In this document: piece after piece, positions 8,788-17,816 of the stretch | Numbering within the stretch: the first letter of the stretch is position 1 | Layout: every line of letters starts with the position of its first letter | NCBI GenBank assembly: GCA_024762925.1 | Contig: JANTGM010000024.1 | Span: 1 to 62,568, forward strand | Source: Kofleriaceae bacterium | GTDB lineage: Bacteria > Myxococcota_A > Polyangia > Haliangiales > Haliangiaceae | DNA length: 62,568 bases | Direction of reading: 5' to 3' | Translations under genes and position numbers: made by a program | Notes under the pieces: generated by a model | Seen by the model: only the letters and a program-made list of their open reading frames with translations | Database searches by the model: none | Told to the model about the DNA's origin: nothing

Positions 8788-9510
8788 ATGCGGGACACTC
8801 CCTCCATAGTCTCAGGCCTAGCATTCACGGTGCTGCTGCATCTTTTTGTTGTGGGCTTGGCGAGCACAACAACCGACGGATTTGGCTGTGGCGGTGGCGA
8901 TGCCTCGGGTTCGACGAGCTTTGAGCAGGCGGAAACCATCGAGGCCTCACTTGCCTTCAAAGAAGTGAAGCCCAAGAGCAAGCAACCGCAAAAAAAGAAG
9001 AAGAAAAAGTTTCGCCCCAACAAACAGGACGGTGCCTCGAAAGAAGAGAAGCTCGACCCCAAAAAGAAGCCCAAGAAAGAAACGGTTCCCGTCGATGTGG
9101 ATGAGATCGACATCAATTCGATCCTCGACAAAAACCGCAAGCAGGACGAAGATCTCAGCGATACTGGGAGTGATGAGACTCCGGTTGAAGGCTCGCCCAA
9201 TGGCTCGGAATGGGGTACTGAGAAGGATGCCCGTGGCGACCCCTATGTTGGCGAACTTAAAGGGAGAGTGTACAGCGTATGGAAGGTTCCAGCCCTTGAG
9301 ACAGGCACGGGAAAAGCCACAGGTTGCGTGCGATTGGACAAAGAAGGTGTGATTGTCGACCGCGAACTAAAAAAGCGTTCAAAGAATACCAACCTCGACC
9401 GCTCCGTCGAAGTTGCACTTAAGAATGCGCCAGCCATGGACAAGCCCGTTCCTGACGCGCTGGTGAATCTCCTAACGGTAAAGGGCATATGCTTCAACTT
9501 CGCACTCTAA
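8788..9510 (+). CDS. tolA: TolA-like energy-transducing protein
   Basis: A 240-residue protein with an N-terminal membrane helix (about residues 8-25), a long Lys/Glu/Pro-rich periplasmic linker including a run of six lysines, and a C-terminal globular domain of about 90 residues with the TonB/TolA-like VYSVWKVP and GCVRLDKEG strands. It is shorter than E. coli TolA, as is common outside the gammaproteobacteria. Its end overlaps the start of tolB by 22 nt. The role is to bridge the inner membrane to TolB and the outer membrane. Confidence 0.85.
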   Translation: MRDTPSIVSGLAFTVLLHLFVVGLASTTTDGFGCGGGDASGSTSFEQAETIEASLAFKEVKPKSKQPQKKKKKKFRPNKQDGASKEEKLDPKKKPKKETVPVDVDEIDINSILDKNRKQDEDLSDTGSDETPVEGSPNGSEWGTEKDARGDPYVGELKGRVYSVWKVPALETGTGKATGCVRLDKEGVIVDRELKKRSKNTNLDRSVEVALKNAPAMDKPVPDALVNLLTVKGICFNFAL

Positions 9511-10823
9511 CTCTTGTCACACTTTTTGGATTGGCATCGCTGCTCGCTGGCGATTCCGCGATTGCCCACGCCGATGATGACTTTGTTATCGATGTTGGAC
9601 AGCCACAACGGTCGCGCTATCCACTCGCACTTCCGATGCCCGCCTCAGGCGATGGTGCCTCGGCCAGAGAAGTTCTGAAGGTCGCTTCCTTCGATCTGGA
9701 CATTGCTGGTTGGTTCAAGGTGATGGACAAGAAGGGCTTTTTGGCCAACCTCTCCCGCGAGGGCATGGGCATTGAGGTCGACGCTTGGAAGAACGCCGGT
9801 GCTTTTGGCGTCGTGAAATTTCGCACTCGCGTAACAGGCTCGCGCATCGCCATCGACTTCAAACTCTTCGAAGTCGAGAAAGGTGAGAACCCGGTCCTTG
9901 AGCGCACATACCAGGGCGACAAGAAAGACATTCGCAAGCTCACCCACCTGTGGTGCAACGATGTCGTGAAGCACTTCACAGGCGAGGACGGCTTTTTTGG
10001 CAGCAAGATCGCCTTTGTCACCAAGGGCGGCCGCAAGGGTCGTCGTGGCAACAAGAAGATCATGGCAATGGATTTTGATGGTGCCGGTGTCCACAGCATG
10101 AGCCGCAATAGCTCCATCAACATTCTTCCGTCGTGGTCTCCCAGCGGCGGCAAGCTCGCCTACACCTCGTATATGCGCGACAACCCCGACCTCTATGTGG
10201 TCTCGGCTGGTGGTGGGCGTCCCAAGCGCATCAGCAAAGCACGTGGCATGAACACGGGTGCAAGCTGGTCGCCCGACGGCAGCAAGCTCGCAATCACGCT
10301 TTCGAAAGATGGCAATCCCGAGATCTACATCATTAGCGCGAGCACGGGGAAGACCATCAAGCGCCTCACTCGCAATCGCCACATTGACACTTCGCCCTCT
10401 TGGTCGCCTGATGGCAAAGAGATTGCGTTTGTAAGTGACAGGGAAGGTGGCCCGCAGATCTTTGTTATGAAGGCAAATGGCTCGGGACAGCGACGTGTAT
10501 CGATGAATGGCTCGTACAACACGACGCCAACCTGGTCGCCTGCAAAGGGCCAGCGTGTCATTGCCTATACAACTCGCGACGGAAAAGCATTCGACATTGT
10601 CACACTTGACCTTAACACCAATAAGATGGTGCGCATCACACAGAATGAAGGCAGCAACGAAGAGCCGAGTTTTGCACCGAATGGCCGTGTTCTAGCCTTC
10701 TCTTCGGCACGCAGAGGTGGGGCTGGCATCTACATCGCGAACGCCGACGGTAGCGGCAACGCAAAGCGCGTCTACAAGGGTTCGGTTACCAGCATCGACT
10801 GGGGCCCGGCTCCGAAGAACTAG
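9489..10823 (+). CDS. tolB: Tol-Pal system beta-propeller protein TolB
   Basis: A 444-residue periplasmic protein: signal peptide, an N-terminal alpha/beta domain (about residues 28-165), then a beta-propeller built from repeated PD40 blades ([51 protein letters not shown]). It starts inside tolA, implying translational coupling. Pal, which normally follows tolB, is absent from this locus. Confidence 0.95.
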   Translation: MLQLRTLTLVTLFGLASLLAGDSAIAHADDDFVIDVGQPQRSRYPLALPMPASGDGASAREVLKVASFDLDIAGWFKVMDKKGFLANLSREGMGIEVDAWKNAGAFGVVKFRTRVTGSRIAIDFKLFEVEKGENPVLERTYQGDKKDIRKLTHLWCNDVVKHFTGEDGFFGSKIAFVTKGGRKGRRGNKKIMAMDFDGAGVHSMSRNSSINILPSWSPSGGKLAYTSYMRDNPDLYVVSAGGGRPKRISKARGMNTGASWSPDGSKLAITLSKDGNPEIYIISASTGKTIKRLTRNRHIDTSPSWSPDGKEIAFVSDREGGPQIFVMKANGSGQRRVSMNGSYNTTPTWSPAKGQRVIAYTTRDGKAFDIVTLDLNTNKMVRITQNEGSNEEPSFAPNGRVLAFSSARRGGAGIYIANADGSGNAKRVYKGSVTSIDWGPAPKN

Positions 10824-10849
10824 TAGTTTAATCCCGTAGAAACGCGTCT

Positions 10850-11758
10850 GTGGCCAAATACGCAAGCATTGATATCGGCAGCAACACGCTGCTGCTCTTA
10901 ATCACCGACAATGCGAGTGGCAAGCTCACGCCCATCGTCGATGAGTGCGACTTTGGCCGCTTGGGTCAAGGCTTGGCGCATTCGAAGAATCTGCATCCCG
11001 ATGCGATCGAGCGCAGCTTGGACGTTGTGCGTCGCTATCGGAGGCTCATGGATGCGCACGAGCTCGCGGGCGTTGCGTGCGTAGGAACCCAAGCGCTTCG
11101 AGAAGCGGAAAACCGCGACGCGTTCATCGCTCCAGCAGAAGAAATCCTAGGGTGTCCAATCGAGATCATCGCCGGCGAGCGAGAGGCAGAGCTTGTCGCG
11201 ACAGCAGTGATTACTGACTTCCCAAAGCTGTGCCAGGGCGAGTTGCTCTGTGTTGACGTTGGCGGGGCAAGCACCGAGTTCATTCGAATCCGTGCGGGCG
11301 AGCGGGTCTCGGTCGTGAGCCTGCCCATCGGTGCGGTTCGTCTCAGTGAGGCCTTCCTCACGAGCGATCCACCAACCGAGGCTGAAGCTAAGAACTTGTA
11401 TGAAGCGATCTCCGCGCAGCTTGCGACGTTGGAGCTGCCGGCAGAGGCGCAACTCGTGGGCAGCGCAGGAACCGCAACGAGCATCGCGAGCATTGCGCTC
11501 GCCCTCGAACAGTACGATCCCGAGCGTATCCATGGACACGAGATGGGCCGTCGCGAAGTTGAGACCGTGGCCGCGAATCTGCTCACGAGCACCGTCGCTG
11601 ACAAGCGGCAACTCACGGGCCTAGCCCCAAAGCGCGCGGACGTCATCGCGGGCGGTGTCGCCATCTATGATCAGGTTATGCAAGTGCTCAATGCGACCAC
11701 CCTGGTCATCAGCGACCGGGGCGTTCGCTGGGGCTTGGCCTACGAATTGGCAAGATAG
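10850..11758 (+). CDS. Ppx/GppA family phosphatase, single-domain form
   Basis: Exopolyphosphatase/pppGpp phosphohydrolase family of the ASKHA fold. The phosphate loops are clear: IDIGSNTLLLLI at the N-terminus and VDVGGASTEF near the middle. At 302 residues it is the short form without the C-terminal HD-like domain of E. coli Ppx. The GTG start lies 26 nt after tolB. It could hydrolyse polyphosphate or pppGpp; sequence alone does not decide. Confidence 0.9.
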   Translation: MAKYASIDIGSNTLLLLITDNASGKLTPIVDECDFGRLGQGLAHSKNLHPDAIERSLDVVRRYRRLMDAHELAGVACVGTQALREAENRDAFIAPAEEILGCPIEIIAGEREAELVATAVITDFPKLCQGELLCVDVGGASTEFIRIRAGERVSVVSLPIGAVRLSEAFLTSDPPTEAEAKNLYEAISAQLATLELPAEAQLVGSAGTATSIASIALALEQYDPERIHGHEMGRREVETVAANLLTSTVADKRQLTGLAPKRADVIAGGVAIYDQVMQVLNATTLVISDRGVRWGLAYELAR

Positions 11759-11781
11759 AGGACCACCCAGGGCGTTCTCGC

Positions 11782-11787
11782 TACACT
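11782..11787 (+). promoter_or_regulatory. putative -10 element, leaderless start of GT39-like gene
   Basis: TACACT lies 6 nt before the ATG at 11794; the same hexamer precedes the kinase gene at 28563. No clear -35 element. Confidence 0.45.
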
Positions 11788-11793
11788 GCGCTC

Positions 11794-13623
11794 ATGTCGT
11801 CAACCGCCAACGAGCGCGTGCCAGCATATCTGCTGATCCTGCTCGGACTTGTCGTGCTCTTTGCCTTTGCACAGGTGGGTGAGCACTACTACCAGGACTT
11901 CTTGCTCGACCTAGGTCAGCACCACCAACCAGCACCACTCTTCCTCGCTTTTGTTTCCCTGTGGATGGTGCTCGGCCTCGCAGCCGCAGCTTGTCTCACC
12001 GCGGGAATCACATCGCTAATCGCGCAACGCGACGGTGAGCGAACAGGCTGGCTCGAACGTGGGCGCGATGTGCCATGGATGCTCGTAGGAACAATTCTGG
12101 CGTTCGTGGTTCCCGCACTCATTCGCTTTGCCGTTCTAGAAGGTGCACCGCTCACGGATGACGAGACCTGCTATCGCTTTAGCGCGGAGCTGCTCGCGAA
12201 CTTTCAGCTCACCACAGAGTCCCCGCCCCACAAGCTCTTCTTCGATCATGTTTTCATGATCAACGACGGCCGCATGTACAGCCAGTATTTTCTCGGTTGG
12301 CCAGCACTCATGGCACCTGGCATTTGGCTTGGCATCGAGGGCTACATGAATGCGCTCTACTGCGCCCTTACGCTGCCTCCGCTGTACTGGATTGCCAAGC
12401 GCGTGTCGGGAGTCGTGGCAGCACGTCTCGCACTCTTGATCTTCATCACCTCGCCGATGCTGATGATTGGCGCAGCGACGATGATGTCCCACACAAGTTG
12501 CCTCTTTGCGCTCACGTGGATGGTTTGGATGGCACTGCGAAGCCAAGACGAGGATCGCCGCTGGTGGCACACGAGCTTGATGGCCGTCTTCTTTTGCATC
12601 GCTTTCTTCAATCGACCGCTCACCGCTGTCGCGATTGGCACGCCGCTACTTGTGCTCTGGCTTCGGACCGCTTGGCAAAGCGAAACGCGCAACCACCAGC
12701 TTTTCGCGTTCCTCGTTCCCTCTGCCGTTTTTGGCGCGCTCTTTCTTCTCGTCAATCAGATTCAAAATGGCAGCCCGCTACGCATTTCCTATGCTGCCGC
12801 CATGGACTACGCCCGAGCCAATCAATGGCGCTTCACGCACTGGAGCGAAGAGTCGCGAATGAGCGTTGGCTTCCTCGATGCCGAGCTGTATTCCCGCGGA
12901 CTCGCCGAGAACGGGCTGGCGCTCTTTCGGCTCAATGCGTCTTCGTTTGGTTGGCCAGCGTCCCTGCTCTTTCTGCCATTGGCATGGCGCCACAAAGAAG
13001 CCCAGCCCTTCTGGTGGATGCTCCTGCTCTTTGTGCTTCTGCACCTAACGGTGGCAACCGCAGGCATCGATAGTTTTGGGCCGGTTCACTATTTTGAACT
13101 CGCGTTGCCGCTCATTGTTCTCACGACAATAGGCGCGCTTCGGGTTTCGCGATTCTTGGCAACCATGCCACCCGCACTGGCTCGTTTTCAGCGAGCACCG
13201 ATCACTGCCGTCTGCGTGATGATACTACTTTCTCTGATCGGCTTCACGCCACGTAGAATCGGTGCGGTCGGAGACATGGCGGAGCGAACCAATGCTGCTC
13301 TGCGCGCCCCCGAACAAGCACAGCTCTCCAATGCCATCGTCTTTGTGCATCTAGGACTCAATCGATGCCACCGTGGAGTGACCCGTGGTTTCGTTTTCCA
13401 GCGGCCCAACAACGATATCCACCACGAAAACTCCGTTCTCTGGGCCAATCACCTCTCGGTGGCCAAAGACAAGCTGCTCATGGAAGCCTATCCCGATCGG
13501 GCCGGGTATATTCTTTGGTGGCAGGGCAAAGAGTGCAAACCACTCTTTATTCCCCTTGGCGAAATCGTCGATGGCCAGATCGAGCCAGGCGTTCCCAAAG
13601 ACTTTGACCTCTCAGACGCTTAG
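11794..13623 (+). CDS. polytopic membrane glycosyltransferase, GT39/ArnT-like
   Basis: A 609-residue integral membrane protein with about 11-13 hydrophobic segments and a soluble C-terminal part. The first extracytoplasmic loop has the acidic motif TDDE (residues 121-124), typical of PMT/ArnT-type GT-C enzymes that transfer a sugar from a polyprenyl-phosphate donor. It is followed 2 nt later by a DPM1-like GT2, the usual maker of such donors. The acceptor is unknown. It starts the envelope-glycan-like gene set. Confidence 0.8.
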   Translation: MSSTANERVPAYLLILLGLVVLFAFAQVGEHYYQDFLLDLGQHHQPAPLFLAFVSLWMVLGLAAAACLTAGITSLIAQRDGERTGWLERGRDVPWMLVGTILAFVVPALIRFAVLEGAPLTDDETCYRFSAELLANFQLTTESPPHKLFFDHVFMINDGRMYSQYFLGWPALMAPGIWLGIEGYMNALYCALTLPPLYWIAKRVSGVVAARLALLIFITSPMLMIGAATMMSHTSCLFALTWMVWMALRSQDEDRRWWHTSLMAVFFCIAFFNRPLTAVAIGTPLLVLWLRTAWQSETRNHQLFAFLVPSAVFGALFLLVNQIQNGSPLRISYAAAMDYARANQWRFTHWSEESRMSVGFLDAELYSRGLAENGLALFRLNASSFGWPASLLFLPLAWRHKEAQPFWWMLLLFVLLHLTVATAGIDSFGPVHYFELALPLIVLTTIGALRVSRFLATMPPALARFQRAPITAVCVMILLSLIGFTPRRIGAVGDMAERTNAALRAPEQAQLSNAIVFVHLGLNRCHRGVTRGFVFQRPNNDIHHENSVLWANHLSVAKDKLLMEAYPDRAGYILWWQGKECKPLFIPLGEIVDGQIEPGVPKDFDLSDA

Positions 13624-13625
13624 CC

Positions 13626-14393
13626 ATGACAACTCCGCAAGAACAACTCTACGTACTCATTCCGTGCCTAAACGAAGAGGCCACCATTGCTGGCGCTGTC
13701 CAAGAAGTGCTTGACCACGCGCCGAAGCTTCCTATGCCCGTGCACGTCATCATGATCGACGATGGCTCTCGCGACAAGACTCGAGAGATCATGGAGAGCA
13801 TTGCCAGCAAGCATGAGAACTGCGACGTTGTCGTCAACAAGAAGAACATTGGCCTTGGCCGCTCAGTCACAAATGCGTATCAGCACATTCCAAATGGAGC
13901 TTGGGTGACAGTTTTCCCGGGTGATCGCGAACTCATCTTCGGGGCCTCTGTCGACAACTTCATGGAGATGCGGGAAGGCCACGATGTGATTCTTGGCTAT
14001 CTACAAAATACGGTTGTGCGAACGTTCTCCAGGCGCCTTGCCTCCTATGCCTTCTCAAAAGTCACAGCGACGCTCTACGGCTTTCCGTGGCGCTACCTAA
14101 ACGGTCTAAAAATGTACAAGGTGGAAGTCTTTCGCGGCATCGAAGTTATCTCTGGCGGCCATGCGTTCATGGCAGAGCTCATCGCCAAGGCGCAGCTTCG
14201 TCGTCCTGACTTGCGTATCGGCCAAGCGGCATTCGTTTCTCGCGGTCGCAAAGCGGGTGAGTCACGCGCCTTCACTGGCAAGTCGGTAACTCGTGCGGTT
14301 CGCGAGGTATACAACGGCTCTCGATCGGTCGCGGAGTTTCGCGAAGATGTCGTTCGCAATCCGCCACCCTTGCGCGGGGATGACGAGTCGTGA
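13626..14393 (+). CDS. GT2 family glycosyltransferase (polyprenyl-phosphate mannosyltransferase type)
   Basis: A 255-residue GT-A fold transferase beginning YVLIPCLNEEATI, with MIDDGSRD (Asp45-Asp46) for nucleotide binding and FPGDREL in the position of the metal-binding motif. No membrane segments are obvious. Family members charge undecaprenyl or dolichyl phosphate with a hexose, which fits the preceding GT-C enzyme. Its stop overlaps the GTG of the sulfotransferase gene. Confidence 0.88.
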   Translation: MTTPQEQLYVLIPCLNEEATIAGAVQEVLDHAPKLPMPVHVIMIDDGSRDKTREIMESIASKHENCDVVVNKKNIGLGRSVTNAYQHIPNGAWVTVFPGDRELIFGASVDNFMEMREGHDVILGYLQNTVVRTFSRRLASYAFSKVTATLYGFPWRYLNGLKMYKVEVFRGIEVISGGHAFMAELIAKAQLRRPDLRIGQAAFVSRGRKAGESRAFTGKSVTRAVREVYNGSRSVAEFREDVVRNPPPLRGDDES

Positions 14394-15358
14394 AACAGGA
14401 TGGCAAACGCACGGCGGCGTATGCCAAGAACCCCGACTACGAAGGTGTGGTTGCGAAGGTCAATGAGCAGCTTGCAGCGCTGCCACAGTCCACAACGACC
14501 GCAATTGAACACCCAATCGTCTTCATTACCGGATTGCCGCGCAGTGGCACGACCCTGCTCTATCAAGCGCTGGCTGCCACCGGGGCCTTTGGCTATCCAA
14601 GCAACTTCATGGCGAGGTTTTTCGCGAGACCCGCAATCGGAGCGCAGATTCAGCGATTGGCAGAGGCATGGCTTGTGCGCGGCCCGATGTCGTTTGAGTC
14701 CTCGGCTGGCAACACCAAGGCCTGGTACGAGCCACACGAATTCGGCTATTTCTGGGAGAGGCACTTTCCGTTCTCAGAACATCACCAACCGGGGGCGAGC
14801 GTTCTTGCCGCGCTTGATACCAGCGCGCTAACCCAAGACTTCGCCGAGCTGCAAGACGATGTGGATGGGCCGCTGCTCTTTAAGAACTTGATCCTCGGAT
14901 ACGTAAACAGCTTTCTTGCGACGACGTATCCGACGAGCCGATTCGTTCACATGGAGCGGCCGATGTTCCACGTTGCACAATCGTTGATTCATTTGCGGCG
15001 AGAGTTTTATGGTTCCGACGACGTCTGGCTGTCCGCGACACCGAGCACAGCAGATCGCTTGCTACAAGCTTCTGCCGCGAAACAAGTCGCGCATCAGATC
15101 GCGACGCTGCAGGCCGCGCTCGATGATACGAGGAGCCAAGTTGGGCCCAACAGGTGGCATACGCTCTCCTACGAAGAATTCTGTCGTTCTCCCCGTGAGT
15201 CGACTCGGGCGATTCTCGCGTTTAGCGGAGTGGATCCCTCCGAAGAGGCGCTCAAGGCACTGCCACACTCCTTCACCCACCGAGAAGCCGTTGCCCTAGC
15301 TGCAGACGAGCAGCTTCAGTTGCGCGAGGCCTTCCGTCAGGAAGGTCTCGATTTGTGA
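14390..15358 (+). CDS. sulfotransferase family protein
   Basis: A 322-residue PAPS-dependent sulfotransferase-like protein. The 5'-phosphosulfate loop is GLPRSGTT (residues 48-55), and a later RFVHMERP...HVAQSL segment resembles the 3'-phosphate binding region. The GTG start overlaps the previous stop codon (GTGA), implying coupled translation with the GT2. It may sulfate the glycan or lipid made by its neighbours; the acceptor is not predictable. Confidence 0.85.
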   Translation: MKQDGKRTAAYAKNPDYEGVVAKVNEQLAALPQSTTTAIEHPIVFITGLPRSGTTLLYQALAATGAFGYPSNFMARFFARPAIGAQIQRLAEAWLVRGPMSFESSAGNTKAWYEPHEFGYFWERHFPFSEHHQPGASVLAALDTSALTQDFAELQDDVDGPLLFKNLILGYVNSFLATTYPTSRFVHMERPMFHVAQSLIHLRREFYGSDDVWLSATPSTADRLLQASAAKQVAHQIATLQAALDDTRSQVGPNRWHTLSYEEFCRSPRESTRAILAFSGVDPSEEALKALPHSFTHREAVALAADEQLQLREAFRQEGLDL

Positions 15359-15412
15359 TCACACTGTGACTGCCTCCCTGTCACCGCACCCCATCACCAC
15401 GCGCGCAAGGCT

Positions 15413-16099
15413 CTAGGGAGCGTGCACTTCGAGCAAGAGGTTGGATGGCAAGCCGAGAAACTTGTGCGTGTGTATCTTGAAAGCACGCCCGCGAGGCACC
15501 AACTTGGCCAGGGCGCTTTCATCCAATAGGTTGAGATTCTCTTCTCGCGAGAAAAAGTCAAAGCCCATCGTTTGGTAGAGCCGACGGTACATTCGCGTGG
15601 GCAAGTAGTGCAGAAACGGAACCAACGTGTGTAGCTCAACCGGATACCAGCGGTTTGGCGTTGTCACAAATGCACTCTTGGCAACGCGTAGGGTGTCTGC
15701 AAGAAACCGTCGCTGGTTACCTCGACTGCCGACATGCTCGATGACAGCGCTGCAAAACGCGATGTCAAACTCTCCATCTTCGAAGGGCAATGCCGCGTCG
15801 CGCTGCACCTGGCAATAGGTTGCGGTCGGAAAGAACCGTTCGTAGTGCTCGGCAGACTCAAGCCCACAGCCAACGACCGATTCAAGATATGGATAACGCG
15901 ATTCCAAAAAGTACTGATGCGCCTCGCTCAAGTTTGCGTTGACGCCGATGTTGATGATGCGGAGAGTCTTCCGTGGCGGAAAGAGCTGCTCAAATCGCTC
16001 ATAGAGCGCCTGCTGTTGGGTCGCCAACACTTGACGCCACACCGACATCGGCAGTGCCTTCTTGTAATACTGGTCGCTGCGGTGCTCGCTATCGCCCAT
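15413..16099 (-). CDS. class I SAM-dependent methyltransferase
   Basis: A 228-residue protein with a Rossmann-type methyltransferase core: a diverged motif I (INIGVNANL), then FEDGEFDIAFCSAVIEHV, the hallmark of the Methyltransf_11 family. The SAM glycine loop is unusual (GVNAN). It converges with the sulfotransferase gene, 54 bp apart, and is divergent from a second methyltransferase. TAGACT lies 7 nt before the ATG. The substrate is unknown; a sugar or lipid of the local glycan pathway is possible. Confidence 0.85.
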   Translation of the reverse strand: MGDSEHRSDQYYKKALPMSVWRQVLATQQQALYERFEQLFPPRKTLRIINIGVNANLSEAHQYFLESRYPYLESVVGCGLESAEHYERFFPTATYCQVQRDAALPFEDGEFDIAFCSAVIEHVGSRGNQRRFLADTLRVAKSAFVTTPNRWYPVELHTLVPFLHYLPTRMYRRLYQTMGFDFFSREENLNLLDESALAKLVPRGRAFKIHTHKFLGLPSNLLLEVHAP

Positions 16100-16106
16100 G
16101 CCTGGC

Positions 16107-16112
16107 AGTCTA
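16107..16112 (-). promoter_or_regulatory. putative -10 element, leaderless start of 16099 gene
   Basis: TAGACT on the reverse strand, 7 nt before the ATG at 16099. Confidence 0.45.
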
Positions 16113-16175
16113 GCAATGCCTGGTTCCGATAGCGCTGCTCTGGCAAAGGAAGTAGTACTCGAGGTGCAGCCGCGA

Positions 16176-16181
16176 TACGCT
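16176..16181 (+). promoter_or_regulatory. putative -10 element, leaderless start of 16189 gene
   Basis: TACGCT, 7 nt before the ATG at 16189. It is divergent from the -10 element at 16107-16112, so both methyltransferase genes share an intergenic space of 89 bp. Confidence 0.4.
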
Positions 16182-16188
16182 TGACTTC

Positions 16189-16899
16189 ATGGCAGACCAA
16201 CCCGTCGGCAGCTTCTTCGACAAGAATGCCGCGAGCTATCACGAGCGCAAAGCGGGAATGCAATTCCATCACTCGGTGATCGCCCAGCGCATCGAAGCAC
16301 AGCTCTCTGGCGACGTGCTCAGCATTGGCGGACTCTGGAATGAGCGCGGCGAGATGGGGCACCTCCGCTCACTCACGGTCGTCGACCTCTCGCTAGAAAT
16401 GCTTCGGGCCTACGAGAAGGACGGAGTTCGCACGATGCAGGCTGATGCGACCAACTTGCCGTTTGACGATGACTCCTTTGACCACCTTGTCTTTCCGCTC
16501 ATCCTGCACCACATCGCCGGGTCAAGCGCGGGCGAGGCCCAAGCTGGTGTGCATGCCGCTTTGCGAGAGGCTCATCGTGTTCTCAAGCCGGGTGGCACGG
16601 TGTGGATTAGCGAGTTCTGTGTGGCCTCGGCTCTCTACCTCGCGGAACTTGCCGCTGTGCCCGCAACACGCCAACTGCTCGGCCTAATCAAGACGCCGCT
16701 GGTGGTGATGCACAGCAAGGAGTTCTTCGCAGAAGCGCTCCACGAGCGCGGCTTTTCATCGCCTGCAATTGAACAGATCAAGGCGCACGACGCCAGTCCA
16801 CTCGATCTCATTACGCCCGTCATTGGGGTTTCGATACTGAAACTGCCGCGTTTTCTCTATCCAATACACCCAACGCTGTTTCACGCCACCGCGACCTAG
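16189..16899 (+). CDS. class I SAM-dependent methyltransferase (UbiE/Methyltransf_11 type)
   Basis: A 236-residue protein with FFDKNAASYHERK at the start, a diverged SAM loop (LSIGGLWNERG) and the clear motif LPFDDDSFDHLVFPLILHH, followed by REAHRVLKPGGTVWISE. These features define the methyltransferase core. The C-terminal third is hydrophobic. The WbqC-family gene follows after 5 bp, so the two are likely cotranscribed. The substrate is unknown. Confidence 0.88.
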   Translation: MADQPVGSFFDKNAASYHERKAGMQFHHSVIAQRIEAQLSGDVLSIGGLWNERGEMGHLRSLTVVDLSLEMLRAYEKDGVRTMQADATNLPFDDDSFDHLVFPLILHHIAGSSAGEAQAGVHAALREAHRVLKPGGTVWISEFCVASALYLAELAAVPATRQLLGLIKTPLVVMHSKEFFAEALHERGFSSPAIEQIKAHDASPLDLITPVIGVSILKLPRFLYPIHPTLFHATAT

Positions 16900-16904
16900 G
16901 CTCT

Positions 16905-17621
16905 GTGCGCGTCGCAATCACACAACCGAACTTCCTGCCATGGTTGGGCTACTTCGATTTGCTCGACCAGGTTGATGTGTGGATCTCCTTGGACAACGTA
17001 CAGCGAAGCAAACAGAGTTTTTCTGCTCGCAATCGGGTCAAGCTCAAGAGTGGTGCCTCAAAGTGGCTGAGTGTTCCTCTGCAGAAGTGCGCTCTGGAAA
17101 CCACGCTCGCACAGCAACCTCTCGCTGCTGGCGACTGGCCTACACGCTTCTTGCAGACCATTCGGGACAACTACCGAGAGGCGCCATACCTAGAGCACGC
17201 AAGCACGCTCCTTGAAACACTCTTCGTTCCGCGAGAAGAAGAGGGCTCGCTATCACGATACAACGAGCGCATCATCCAAACCATCTCGCGACAGCTGGGC
17301 GTGTCCTACGAATTTCACCGAGCCTCAGAGCTCGTCGAAGAACTGACAGGCACACCGCAGGAGAAGGTGTTTCGCTTGCTAGAGACGGTTCCGGCCACAG
17401 CGTTCTTGAATTTCCAGCGCGGTGTGGAGATGGGCCTCTACAATGCGAGCGAGTTTTCGGCGCGAAAAATCACGCTGCTCAAGCACGACTACCAACACCC
17501 GGAATACGGCCAACTGGGCCGCGACTTTGTGCCATACCTGAGTGTGCTCGACCTTCTGCTCAATGAAGGGCCGCAGGCACTAGCGATCATTCGCTCCGGC
17601 TCAAAGTGGGTTGCGCCGTAG
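16905..17621 (+). CDS. WbqC-like family protein
   Basis: A 238-residue protein starting VAITQPNFLPWLGYFDLLDQVDVW, the signature of the WbqC family found in O-antigen and other sugar-nucleotide pathways. NVQRSKQSFSARNRVK and WLSVPL are further conserved blocks. Members are thought to act in modified-sugar or amino-sugar biosynthesis; the reaction is not settled. The GTG start is 5 bp after the methyltransferase stop. Confidence 0.9.
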   Translation: MRVAITQPNFLPWLGYFDLLDQVDVWISLDNVQRSKQSFSARNRVKLKSGASKWLSVPLQKCALETTLAQQPLAAGDWPTRFLQTIRDNYREAPYLEHASTLLETLFVPREEEGSLSRYNERIIQTISRQLGVSYEFHRASELVEELTGTPQEKVFRLLETVPATAFLNFQRGVEMGLYNASEFSARKITLLKHDYQHPEYGQLGRDFVPYLSVLDLLLNEGPQALAIIRSGSKWVAP

Positions 17622-17783
17622 CGCGGTGTGCTAACAACAACCAAGCCCTGAGGTAGGCAGCTGCGCTGCGTTGCAATGCCCAGCTGCGCATGTGGGTCCA
17701 TGGCCGCACCCTGCACCCCCAAACTGCGCTCTCGTTTGCACCCATACTGTTAGTATGAGGAACACATGAATGGCCACCGCGGA

Positions 17784-17797
17784 ATGGTCATGACCAT
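17784..17797. promoter_or_regulatory. 14-bp perfect palindrome upstream of MYXO-CTERM gene
   Basis: ATGGTCATGACCAT is a perfect inverted repeat 19 nt before the ATG at 17817, just ahead of the Shine-Dalgarno sequence GAAGGGA. It could be an operator or a chance palindrome; a few 14-bp palindromes are expected by chance in a sequence this long. Confidence 0.25.
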
Positions 17798-17816
17798 GAG
17801 ACACTGAAGGGACCAC

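Noticed and set aside
11794-17621. Secondary-metabolite biosynthetic cluster
   Set aside because: There are no NRPS, PKS, RiPP or terpene core enzymes; the content fits envelope glycan modification.
17784-17797. 14-bp palindrome as a confirmed operator
   Set aside because: Several palindromes of this length are expected by chance in 62 kb, and no known operator consensus matches, so it is kept only as a low-confidence site.
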